A stretch of 64,000 bases of DNA from positions 9,891,024 through 9,955,023 of the forward strand of contig NC_044576.1 of assembly GCF_901933205.1 (NCBI RefSeq). Direction: 5' to 3'. Each line of letters opens with the position of its first letter. Position 1 is the first letter of the stretch. Position numbers and translations under genes: made by a program. The notes under the pieces are model-generated. The model worked only from the letters and a program-made list of their open reading frames with translations, was not told where the DNA came from and did no database searches. Shown piece after piece: positions 12,701-25,395 of the stretch. This DNA is from Camarhynchus parvulus. Lineage: Eukaryota; Chordata; Aves; Passeriformes; Thraupidae.

Positions 12701-15700
12701 AATGAGTAAAACTTCAGTGTGTGCATGCTGCACCTTCCATTAAAGCTAAATAGAGCAGTTTGTGATACCATTGATTTGTAGTCACTGCTGTAAACAGCAA
12801 CACACTTAGAGTAAGTTCATTGATCAGTAGATTTATAAAACTAACACAAAAAGAAAGTCCCCAGGAGTACATTAAAAAAAAGGAAACAATCAGGAAGGTA
12901 CAAAAGAGAAAAGGTAGGGAGAAGAAGAATGGAAGTTCTACAGAGGAACAAAGATACTACTAGCTTTGCACGATTGCACCAAATTACTTGTACATACTCA
13001 ATTTTGTACCTACTGTTGAGATTTATCTAGTTTTTTAGATTTAGCTAATTTGGAGCCAATCAGGAAAAGGACAGGCTCACTTCATATGTCAGTCCAGTCA
13101 CACACTGGATCCTGATTTCAGGTTCTGCACATTATCTTAGAAATAAAATACACGATACCAAAATATCCACTGACTTCCACGTGTTTTAGTCAGAAATCAA
13201 GAGCAACACAGAAGTAACTCTTATTAAGTCCAACTGAAATTCTCAAAATATACACTCAACTATCACTCTGAAAACACCCAAAGCCTTTGCAGGCATCAAT
13301 TTTAAATACTCAAGTCTTTACAGCACTGAAGAACTTTATCTCATGGCACAGAGGACTGGCAAGAGCTGGAAGAGCACAAGGGAGGCCAGGCTTGGGCAGG
13401 CAGCCACCAGCCCTGCCCTGTGGCAATGCATCAGCTGCCTTCACTCCATGCCCCTTGCATTACTCAAAACCTTGAACTTTGGGTGACTATGGTCATTATT
13501 TCAATGAGGAAACAACTTACACACCTAGCAATTAACAGCAAGCTCTGGGAAACTACTAATAGAAGTAGTAATGGTCTCAATGGCAAATAAACTGCTTTTT
13601 CTCTGACTTTCATCTCCTCTGTAAACTGCTTGCTCTAATTAATTTAGTCTGGCTCTTCCCTGTTACTTTGTATTTCACTATTGAACAATGAAGACCCCAA
13701 ATTATTTTAGTTAATTCTTCTGAGAACTATTATACTGTCCCATTTTGTGCTCCTCCATTACCAGGTTATTTTTGTATTTCTATTTTTTATTTTCCATTTG
13801 AATGTGAGGTGCAAAATTACCAAGAAATGTAAGAAATAACCATGGAGTAAACTTTATTACAATAGAGTTTACTTGGTAAAGTAGGCATGGAGTAGTACAT
13901 AATTAACTCAGCACAAAAATAAAAAGTCCATATTAATTCATATGATAATTACAGGATGACTGATACAATAGATATAAATGCAGTGAGTAAATTACATGAA
14001 CATGATCCAAAAGGATCTGCATCCATAGTAAATGAAAATGCCTCATGGCGATTTATTAAGCCACCAGTGGTAAACAACAAAGTCCACTTGTCATCTGAAT
14101 GTAACAGTTTACAAGCAACTCTGAGATCATTTCCACTGTTGTTAAGAACTGAGCATATAAGAACACCACCTGCACACTCACAGGATTTGTTTTTCCCTCT
14201 TCCTTTTGTGCTGCCCACGCTTGTGTCCCAGATAATTGTTGGCTGTTAAGTCTGAAGCAATACCAACAGATACCCTGGGCCACTGGACAGTGTTTTTCAG
14301 CAGAATCACGCTTGAAATGCGGAAAAACCAACGCAGATTGGAACAGGAAATGATCATGAGACAATTTTCAATTACGACAAAAATATCTTTATTAGAAACT
14401 GTCAGCCAGAGCAGGAATATCTCCGCTCTTCCCCGTGCCAATATCCTACAGCTCCTGCAAAAGAAGAGAAAAGGCAGTGCATGAAACAATAACTTAGTGC
14501 TCTGCACAGCACATTGCCAATTTTCCCACACTGCTTACCCTTCTCCTCTGCTTCCAGCAATTACTGGCAGGACTCCGTCTCTACTCATTCTAGGCAGGAC
14601 ACAGAAGGACAGAAAAAGATTTAGTTCATTGACAAAAGCATTGATTTTTGTATACAACTGCAGTATACATCACAAGAGCACCACTGCCATGGAACATCTA
14701 TGGAGGTACTTACGTTCTGCTTCCCAAATCCTTGCATCATTTACAGAATGAGACTTGACATCTAGGCAGCACCTCCAAGCAGCAAAAGGGCAAAGCAGCC
14801 CTGATTCACTGTGGCTGCACAAACATGGTCCAGATCAGGGGTTTGGAGCCTCTCCTCCTGCGCCAAGATAACCTCAACACACAGTGAGCAGCCTTGTACT
14901 AATAACAAATCCCCCCCATCCCAAACAACAGATCCCAAGTTCTCACAGACATGGCCAGATGGTACTCAGTGCTTTGAAGCCTCCTCCCAGTCCTCCCCCA
15001 ACCGGAAATATGAAGTGTCACTGGCAGATCTCGTGGCAGCTGTCTGTAGCACCACCTTTGACACGGATCTCACCTTTGCCCTGCTAGGCTTGTTTCAGCA
15101 GTGTACAAGTTACTGCCTACATATTTTTGCATCTGGTTAAACTGCACCTGAGCCCAAACAAAGGCCAAACCTCAGCACTGCAAGTCATCTAACTGCATTA
15201 GCATACCGTGGTGTCACTTTTAACAATTCCTCAGGCTCAGCACAGCATTTACCTAAATACCATATTCAAAATGCAGGTTATGAGACTGACTGGGTATAAG
15301 GTCACATTTAAATACACAGCTGTCTGCTCAGTGTTGAAGCCATCTAATTACCTGTATTTCATGATAAAAAGTGTTTCACTCTGAGGCACACCAGCTGTGC
15401 AGGAACCCAGGGCACATGCCTAATCCCAACCAGAATGTACACATAGTATGTGTATGCAGAGACAGGACACAACAAAGTCCCTCTGTGAGCAGATGAGATG
15501 CTGTATCCTCAGCTGAAATCCAACCTGGAAGCCCCTTCTCCCTGAGGTGTCTAGGATTTTGAAGCTGGCATGATGAAGAAGAGGCTTGTACCTGGCACTA
15601 GGAGGCGTATGGAAACCTACCTGGAGGCTTGTACGCAACTTCCATTTTTCAGGCTTCACAAATTCTTTTCTTTTTAAACCCACAGATAACACTTGGACCT

Positions 15701-18700
15701 TATTAGTGCCCCCCAGTCAGCAAAGAGTGGAACTCAGTCCACATTCACCGTGGGAGTGACAGAATAACAGTCCTTATGTATCATTAGGGATGATGCACAA
15801 CCCCTTTTACAGTCTGATACACCATTAGACCTCACCTAATGCAACTTTCTCCTCCTTCCAATTCAGAACCCAGCAAAACAGAGAAACCCAGACCAGCTCT
15901 GGCTCTCTCAACTTGTCAGTACACCTTCTCATCAGTTTGTATGTTTAAAATTTCTGTAAGTTTTATCACAAATGATCAGGAGTTCAGTTAGCAGAAACCA
16001 AATACAGGGGAAGGTCACCAGAGTAAGTTATATATATTAAGATTATTTTATCCACACAGTTCACTATTTTCACAGAGCATCAAAATAAGGCAATTAATGA
16101 CACACGTAAGTTAACCACACAGTAAACCTTATAAAAATAATGCAAGTTAATCCAACCCAGTTCACTGCCAATACAGAAAGTGCAGATAAATTGGAAAAAC
16201 GACATATCAAGAAAAGTAAAGACGGCAGCACCAAACCAGGATGGTAGATAGGTTACAAAACATTTAGGCAAAAATCTTTCTCTCTCAACTAAACTAGAGC
16301 CATATGACCTAAACAGAGCCAAGATGTGAGGCAGCCTGCAACTCATGCACCAGATGCATGGTGACTTCCATTTAGGAGATATGTTCTCCTAAACAGATAC
16401 AACCACTGGCAGAGCTTCCTGCAGTCCCTGAGGAGCCCCTGCTCCATCCACTGCTCGTACAGCACTCAGGCATCAGCTGTTCCTGCAAAACTCTCTCTTC
16501 TGCTGCTCACATCTCTTTTCTCTAGAGATGATAAATGACTCTTCTTCCCAGCTAAGTGAATCCCATGGAAAATGCTGAGGGTCTAAATCCATTTCATGCC
16601 TCAGGATGCTATTGTTATTTTGCAGCATACTTAAAAAGGACAGGTATTTCATAAGGCAAACTGAAAGATGAGGTCCCAAGAGCAAAGCCTTTAGTGAGTT
16701 TGAAAAGATAAAAGCCGGAAGGAGGTAATGAAAATTTGAGGCAGGATGAAGAACAAAGGGATTCAAGGAGCAGTGATGATGGTAGAGAACATTGCAAGCA
16801 TCAATGCCTACCAGAGTAGCCCTACTTAGGTATTCAGAAATTTACCAACAAAGTACAGATTAAATAATTTAAATACTTATGGATTAATAACAATATAATT
16901 ATTAGAAAGATATGGTCTCACAGTTCTGGGGGATGATTGTGATCAGAATCTCTAATAAAATGTTGTGCAAACAGGAGCATAAAAACAATCAGTGTGCCAT
17001 ATTATCAGCAAAAGATATACTTGCTTTATATGGTTAAAAAGGAATACAGGGAAAACTGAACTGAATTTCTTTATTTTTTAAACACGTATCCTTTAGAACA
17101 TATACAGTTTTGGTCATGTAATTCCATGAATGTTCATTCAGCCTCTCTTCCAGCAAGGACTGGAGCATTACAGGGTTTTATAACAGATAAGAGCTTCTGA
17201 ATGGTAACTAAGGCAAGGACCATCCATGCACACACTGGTTATTTACTATAATTTTCTGGTTGCTGCTGCAAAACATTGAGTTTCAGAGGAAAGAACCCAG
17301 GTTACCAGCTTTTGAGCTGTGCAAGGGGCTAATGAACTTTGCCTTTTTATTTCTGGCACACTGGAAAAAATACTAAGTTGTTGCCCATCAGCAAAACCAA
17401 CTTTTGCAGTTTGTAAAATTCAAAATGCATCAGTCACAGTGTGTGACACAAGGTCACTGAGTCAATCTGGTTAACTGGAGCAGGTATTCCCAGAGTCTTA
17501 CATCACCTTAGCACAATGAAGAGGCAGCAAGAGTAGGCACAGTGAAAATACAGAATGCACCATCTTCTCCACTGTTAACAGCTGCTCAGACTACAGAAAA
17601 CAGAATACATTTCACATTGTAGTCATTGCAAGGAGATATATAAAGTTTAATAGGATCCCATTATTCTTGAGTTACTTTATTACTCTGCTCAATTAAATGC
17701 TATTTAATGATTCAGCACTTACAAGATACTATATACCATTCATACTTCATTGACTTCAGTGAAGCTCCTGATTTTTCCAGAAAAGATGAGTAGTTCTAAG
17801 GAAATATATTAACTTTCTGTTTAAGACTTAAGAACAAACAAATTAAAAGTAGTGACTACATATCACAACTGCTATATTTTCTGTAATTCAGGTATGAACA
17901 GATTGAGATTATCACCCCAAAATTATTTACACCACTGATACTGGTTTAACTGGTAAGCAGCCCAAGGATGAAGACTACTTCACATTATGTCTGTATTTCC
18001 ATCAAAAACTGCAGTGACTTGGCTGTTGCACTTTATTGGAGCATTTTATTTCCAGCTGTATTCACCATAAATTACTGTTACAGCATAAAAGGTCAGCATT
18101 CTGGATCATCAGAGTAGGTGATGTAGGCAAGTTGCTGCAACAGTCATGTTTGTTCCTGTGTTATTCCAGCAGGTTACTCCAATACTCACCTTTGTGTTTC
18201 ATGCCTTAGCACACTTTAACCCTACTTATCCTCAGTGTAAGAAATGAGTTGAAAAGGCAACTCCTTCTCTCAGGCAGGGGCTTGCAGCTCAGAACATCCA
18301 CAGATGCTTCTCAGGTAACAATTTCACCCTGCAGCTGGGAGAACATGCACCAGGCCAGTGCATGCTCCACAAGAGCTTTCAGCTGCTACCTGTTGCTCCG
18401 AAGTGACCATGTTTGCTGTCACAGATATCTTCCCTCATCAACAAAATTTTCACCAGAAAGGTAAGCCATTCAGCCCTGAAGTGCAGTTAACCACTTGGAT
18501 CAAAAAATTATTATAAGCTGTAGATACTTGTAACCCTATGCTCTCTAATGCTAATGATACATCACTTAGTTTTTTCATGATATAAAAGTGTAACAGCTGC
18601 TTCTTTTGATTTTTTTTAACAATCTCTCTTGCTCGCATAAGCATTACCAACCATCAGCCTGCTTCCATTGACACGTAATTGTTAATGCTGCTCAGGTTTC

Positions 18701-19544
18701 CAGTTTGTAGGACCATGGTGACAACTTTTCCTTACTTTTGTGTTGGAAATGTGAATAAAATGGCATGTATCCTCACAGGTGAGACACCAAAGCAGAGCAG
18801 GTGAGCTGCTCGGTGCTCTCCTCACAACGCTCTGCTCCCGTGCGAGGAGGGGAGAGGACACAGCCAAGTCTGCACCCTCTCACAAGGAAGAAATAGTTTC
18901 TGCAGTACTGAAAGATAGCCCCCTGAGAGCTGAGGAATCTATATTCAGAAAGCCTGAAAAAACTTACTGGAACTGAGAATCTGAAGCACAGACAGATTAA
19001 AAGACCTTGCCCAAAGCCTGTCCAGGAGATTGCATCAGAGATGGATATTGAATCAAGTGACAGTCAGACACAAAACCTTTTGTTTTTTTGATTTGATATA
19101 CTAGAAAGAATAAACCATTTCTTTATCACCAGAAGTTTCATAAAGCTGGACCACTGATGACAATACTTCAATCCACAATTTTAAGGACATAGTGCCCCTT
19201 GACCACTTGGCTTTCATGTAATTCAGGAGGCGCTGTGCACATCAGAACCATACATTTTAAAACAGATTTGCCACATCAATATGCCTTCCTTTGTCTCTGC
19301 TATCCATACAAAGAAACAGACAGTGTAGATCAATATCAGCAGCAATATTAAATTAACAGGTATTCAAGTTTTGGAATGCACAATATTGAATATTCTATGG
19401 AATGCAAACCTGAGAAGACCCAGACAGGAAAGTGGGTGTGAGACCATGAGCAAGGTTAACACAAAATTCAGTGTGGTACACAAACTGAATGCATAATTCT
19501 TGTTCCCAAAGTACTGTTTGTGAGAGAAGGGTCCAGCAGGAAGG
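9758..19544 (-). other. NRG3: NRG3 intron, central-left
   Basis: This is mostly unique AT-rich sequence. The stretch 13949-14531 is unusually poor in stop codons on both strands: five overlapping ORFs of 82-117 codons lie across about 580 bp, none recognisable. The minus ORF at 10256-10633 (125 codons) is an antisense reading of purine-rich DNA. Slightly GC-richer patches occur near 13340-13450 and 18780-18880, without splice-bounded exons that I can defend. Confidence 0.5.
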
Positions 19545-19625
19545 AGATTTCAACAGGCAATGGAAAAGCAACAGACACTGCCTCTACTGAGCACTGGAAT
19601 GGGCTGCCACAGGAGCTCGTGGGGA
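19545..19625 (+). mobile_element. Possible small CR1 remnant
   Basis: Only the segment 'gagcactggaatgggctgcc' followed by 'acaggagctcgtgggg' (about 19588-19624) resembles the CR1 motif in which a 'ggaatgggctgcc' block precedes 'aggtggtgga'. Flanking sequence does not continue the match well, so this may be a very old fragment or chance. Confidence 0.35.
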
Positions 19626-19746
19626 AAAACAGCACCAACTGGTTCACAACAGGATACAAACATTAATTCATGGACCACAGCTCCCTAACAGGACAGTAAA
19701 ATAACTGACTATATATATACACTTCACTGATCCTTGAGAGTCTAGC

Positions 19747-19780
19747 AAAAAAAAAAAAAAAAGAAAAAAAAAGAAGGAAA
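19747..19780. repeat. A-rich tract
   Basis: Sixteen consecutive A, then a G, then more A-rich sequence with single G interruptions. No retroposon body is visible on its 5' side. Confidence 0.85.
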
Positions 19781-22700
19781 TGACTACACTTATCTACCTT
19801 CCTTGGCAAGCGTACACTAAAGCACTAAAGTAGGTGTGGAGTTTGAGTGCACATTTCATCTGTACCCTGGGACACCTCTACAGACAGATGTTCCCACTGA
19901 CATGAGGTTTCAGTTTTGTCTACTGTGCAAGGAATTCAGCCGGCCCTGGCAATCCAAGTTACATGGTTTACATGGTTTTCAAACAATTTCTGGAAGATGA
20001 TGATGAAAATGGAATTTCTAAGGCAACTGAGCCCACAAATGCAATGAAAACATTAGAAAGAGTGTTCTCTGGATTACATACAAACAAAGCAAGTTCAGCA
20101 CTGTGTCTACATTGTTGTTATTTTCTAGCTAGAAAACACTCTTTGCACTAATTGTCATTATTTTCTACAGTCCAGAAGTAAACTCGTCATTAAGGCTTTA
20201 CAGGAGTGTCTCTAATTTGACGAGCATATTGTCACCTGAACTCTCTGTGCACAGGCTGTGGATTTGTTACAGGTAAAGCAACGATTCCATGCATGCTTTC
20301 AATTCCTAAGTAAATCTTCATGAAGACCAGAAGAGGATTTAAGAAGCACAAGCATTTCACTTCTGCATATGATTCTAGAACTTGCTTTTTTCTAGCTCAG
20401 AGAAAACAACTTCAAGCATCATTTTAGGCTGCTGTCATAATATTTTCAGGCTTGAGACACAAGATTTCATTAATTTTTATGCCATCAGGATCTGCTCCAA
20501 TATTAAATTAAAAAAAAATCTGAGAGCTACTCATATGAGAGGACTATTCTGAGCCAAGATTTCAGGGATTGGCTTTAGTTCATGCCTTAAAGAGATGTCT
20601 TAAAAAAAGAGAGGAAACTGAAAGTCTCAAAATAAAATTAAAATAATTCAGCTTTGCCTCTTGGGTTACACTTTCCTCAAAGCATCCCATGTATCTATAC
20701 TCCTTATCCTCTTTTACATATATGCTTGTCCTTCAACTTGTATGCCTCAAGACTGCTGCTCACAATTTAAATTAAGCAGGACATATGCAGAGCCTTTCAA
20801 TTAACCATTTTCCAGCTGTGCTTGTCCAATGAGACTTTGAAGACACTTGCATTGATTCCACTGGCACTTTACAAGCCTCACATAAGGTGAAGTGAAACAC
20901 AAAACTTCTGGGCCTCATGAACTTGCTCCCTAGAGAGAACAGTGCCATAGGATTGGCACAAACCCAAAAGCAGTAGGACAAAATCCCTGAGCCTGCTGGC
21001 TTCTCCTCTTGCTCCTGCAGCCATGCAGTTAATATTCATCACCTTAATGGGTTCTTGGCAATTTATACTTAAGTGCTGAACAAAATCCCCATGCTGGAAC
21101 TTAAAATTGATAGGTTATAAGGCTCTTAATTACAAAATCTAAAAAAAATCAAGTAAAACTTAGCATAGGGAAAGAGCATATTAAAAGTAACTGTTTTGTG
21201 AGTTCAATAGGAAATTGCATGCTTTTTATTACAGTGTTTTCATTCATATTTAATGGTTTATGCAAGCTGTTCTTACACAAAGGACCACTAACTCTGTTAA
21301 AGATGGATCTCAGCCCCCTCAAGTCTGAAGATCACCAGCTGAGAGGTGATCTGTTAAGCCTGTCATTCCATGAGGCTATGAACACATCACAGAGCTGCAG
21401 CTGAGCCAACAGAACGTTATCTTCCTTTCCAAAATTGTAAGGAGAAATTATTCACTCCATTTTTAGCTTTTTTCTAACCAATTTAACTTTTTTCAGAGAA
21501 TGATGGATCTTTGACTCTTTTCTTAAAAATATTTCTCTGATTTGGTTATATTTAATAAGACGTTTCTTCTTAAACCTCATAAATATTGAAATTACTAACA
21601 AATTCTTAACAAAAAGAAAAAAATCTGATTTAAAATTTACTTTCCTCTACATGAAAAAGTTAGTAACTCTACCCTGAAATCACATATAAAACACTATTCC
21701 TCAAGATTATATGGTCACATAACCTTTATGTTATGTTTCATTAAATACCAATGAAATACTAAAACATCATTATGTAGGTTTTAAGATCCATAGCAGTGGA
21801 CAAGAGAAAAAAATTAAACCTTCATATAATTTCAAATGTAATCAGTAAGTATATAAGGAACTCAATCCAAAACCCAGTGGTGGAGGTCACGGGAGTCTTC
21901 CCATTAACTTCCATGTTCTTTGGACTAAGGAACCAAGATAAATCTGAGCAATTGAAAGGAAGAGAAGGAAAACTTACCCATGAATTCAATTCCTAAATGG
22001 TCTGCTATACTCATGAAAGCATGTAAAAGAAGAAGAGAAAAGAAACAGAAATGTTAGAAACAGTAAAATATAAATTGATCTTGATATGGCAGTGCTGCAG
22101 CACGGTGTGGGGTCAGGGCCCACTGTGTGGGTACAGGTCCAAAACAAAGGCACAACTCTGACCCTCAAAGGCAATCCTAAGGAGGAATTCAGGGCACTCA
22201 GCTGTCACACGAAGGGACGTGCATTTGGGGTAGGAAATGAATGTCTTTATATTTGACTTTGAGTTCAAACTAGCTACCTAAAGGGATTTCATTTTCCCTT
22301 CCTCCTGGAACTCCTCTCTCAACCTGCTAACCACTGTCCTTAGTTAGACAAGGTTGGTTCTTTCATTTTCTCTGACAGGGACATGCCTGAAGAGATGAAT
22401 GGAAGGCTTTCACTGAGTTTGGCAGCTCTCAGCACAGCAGCCACACTGGCACCCAACGTGACTCCCACCTGCTCTCTGCTGTGCAACAAAATCCGACAGC
22501 AGGAAAGGGAAGCCACCTTCCCAACTTGGCCATCAACAGACAGGATGCAATAATTTCAAGACATCTCAAAGTGAAGCAAAAATCTTAACACTTTGAGAAT
22601 ATTGACTGGATTACCACATGGACTTGTAAACATTTCAGGGCTCTTTTTTTACATAATGAATTTGAGTCCTCTGAGAACTACATAGCAAAGCTAAAAGATT

Positions 22701-25371
22701 TTCCAACATAACCCAGCAGTTAGTTTAAACACTTCATTTTATTGCCAACTCTGGTACCTGTGGCGAGATCATGGAATATTTGGGTTTCTGTTGAAAATTC
22801 TGGGAATTCTTCACCTTTTGCACCCTTTCAATCCACCCAGGAGAAGGCACTGAGCATCAGCTTGCTCAGTTCACTTAGCATACAAATCTATCGAACAGCT
22901 GATCAAACTCCACATTTTATTTTCATGCACTTCAAAAGCAAAGAACACAAGATGATGGTATATGGCACAAATACCTTGTTAGCATGGTATTAGGGAAGGC
23001 ACATTATGCAAGTTTAGTGACAAATGAATCTTCCCTTTTGAAAATGCATAACTCAAAATCATACATGTATGTATTCCACATAATGACCTTCTAATCTGTA
23101 TTCTTGCACTTACATACAAATATCATGTACAAACATCCCTAGTACATTTGACAGGAATTTAAATTTTAATAAGAATGCAATTTTTATAAAAGCATGAGAT
23201 ATATCAAAAGTGCATCAAACATTATATTTACAGAGATTTGTAGCTTTTTTTCCCCCACCTAATTTTCTGTACCTGTGAAATCTGCAAACGTTATCTACAT
23301 GCAATTCACACCTTTGATTCCTTCTGTAAATCAGATCAAAATGCAGTTGAAAATTCCTAACTTTAAAAACAGATAGCAGAAATCAAAGCACCATAATCTG
23401 GTCTCCAAGGAACTAAAGATATTGACACGTGGAGGAAGATCATATAGTATCATCTTAAGTCTATGCAGAACAGCTGAAAAAAATATATCTTCTTTCCTAA
23501 CTTGGCTATATACCTTCTCTACTTGTTTTCCAATTGCAACCTACAATTCTCCCTTAGAGTTCACCAACATGATTAAAAACCACTTCTGCAAAAAGTAGAT
23601 ACAAAAAATACCTTTCCTTTAAAAAGATGAAACAAAGGCATCTCAGTTCATATTTGATTGGTTTATACTTAAGTGAGAATCAAGGGTGTTTGGAGCCTTC
23701 CTGGGAAAGATGCTCAGCTGGAAAGGGTGAAAACATGTCAAGTGATTTATTTTTAATGTCTCATGTGCATACAACTTCAGCAACCAGCACAATATTTACT
23801 GCTGACAAAGCTGATTTCCCCAGATTACGATAAAAGGATGTCCAGTGGGATAAACCTTTACAATAAAATATCCAAGCTGCCAATCAAGCAGTAGTTCAAC
23901 AAGCTCTGTGAGAAGCTCTTTGGGAACAGAAAGCAAGGAAATGGTAACTCTGGCAGATCAGCACACACTGGCACTGGTTATGACCATCACTGGCTCTTGG
24001 TGACCAGGCACCAGCCCAGGGAATGCTCTCACTGGCACTGCTGTGGTGCAAATCAGCAACTCTGCAGGCTCCAGCTTTGGAGATGGCTTTGTCCCCTCTT
24101 AACAGCAGCAAGAAACTCTCCCAGCAGGTCCATGTGAGAGACACACAGCAGCGGGAAATAACCAGCAGGGCTGGTGGGGCATGTGACTGTGGTGGTGACC
24201 TGAGACTAAACCAAACACTGAAATGTGAAGTATTGACCCTGGCAATTCATGGTGTGACAAAGAACTGTTCTGTTGCTGTACAGCCCTGGTGCACGGATGA
24301 TGAATTGCCTGCAGAGCACTTCCCTGGACACAGCAAGTGCAATGCCAAGTAATTCACCGTCAAGAAATGGACTCTGGTAGAAAAAAAAATGCATATGAGA
24401 GCTATAAATGTGCTGAAGCGTGGGTGCTGCTCCACAAGATGGGGTCATTAACCAAATAATGTGACTGTATTTTACATTTTGTTATTGTGGTTTCTTCTTT
24501 CTTTCTGGTATTGCTATGTTCTTAGAAACTAATATATTTCTCAGATAGGAATATTATTCACTTTTATTTTATATTTTATCAGTATTTCTCCATTTTCATG
24601 TTGATGTGGGAAAAATACTGTGCCTTATGGTCCTGGCACTATGGTAATGTGTTGCTAGTATTAAAGCCCTTTTAATTTAGACTGGCTAAATACAAACACA
24701 CCTGTGAATACTTGATAACGAGGACAAGAGAAAATAAATTTGCAGTCACTAATGGATTAATTTATTAGTGCTCCACAAAACAACATACTGCCTTGTGTCT
24801 GGATTGTGGTTTGCTGCAACTTTTTTCTTAGTCATATTAACACTATGAACAGAAATATAAACTCAACATGTAAATCTAACTGAAAAATCATGGACATAAA
24901 AGTACCCATTATAAACCTCTACAGACATTTTAACCTTTTCTAAGGACAAGCTGACTTTGGCATAAAGACAGCTTTAGGAAATCAGAGCAACAGCAAAGTA
25001 TTTTCCTCTGCAAATGAAATTTATCGCTTCAAATAAACTCATAAGAGTTGTCAAATTGTCCTTGATAGATGATTGTCTTGACCACAAAATGCAACATGAT
25101 AATATGCTGGGAGGTACCTTGGGACAGCTCAAGTACTCTGAACAGATTATCTGTCTGGAAGGAACAGGACTAAATTTTACTTTTAATATTAGACCAATAA
25201 AACTTGGTCTGAAATAAAGGAAAATCCTTCAATTCATAAAGCAGCTCGATTAGGACACTGCCTAAAGATGAACTGCTGCTCTCTTATCCATTGTGCTTTA
25301 TGATGTTTGGCAGCACGTGGTTGTCAGCCTATTTGTATATCTAATGAAGCAAAAACCATAATCAGTTACTG

Positions 25372-25395
25372 ATATATATATATATATATATATAT
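25372..25395. repeat. (AT)12 microsatellite
   Basis: Twelve uninterrupted AT units. This is likely polymorphic in length and prone to cruciform or slippage; no functional role is implied. Confidence 0.95.

Noticed and set aside
14811..15140. 109-codon + strand ORF as a possible exon
   Set aside because: It lacks a known domain and a convincing splice frame, and overlaps another ORF in a different frame.
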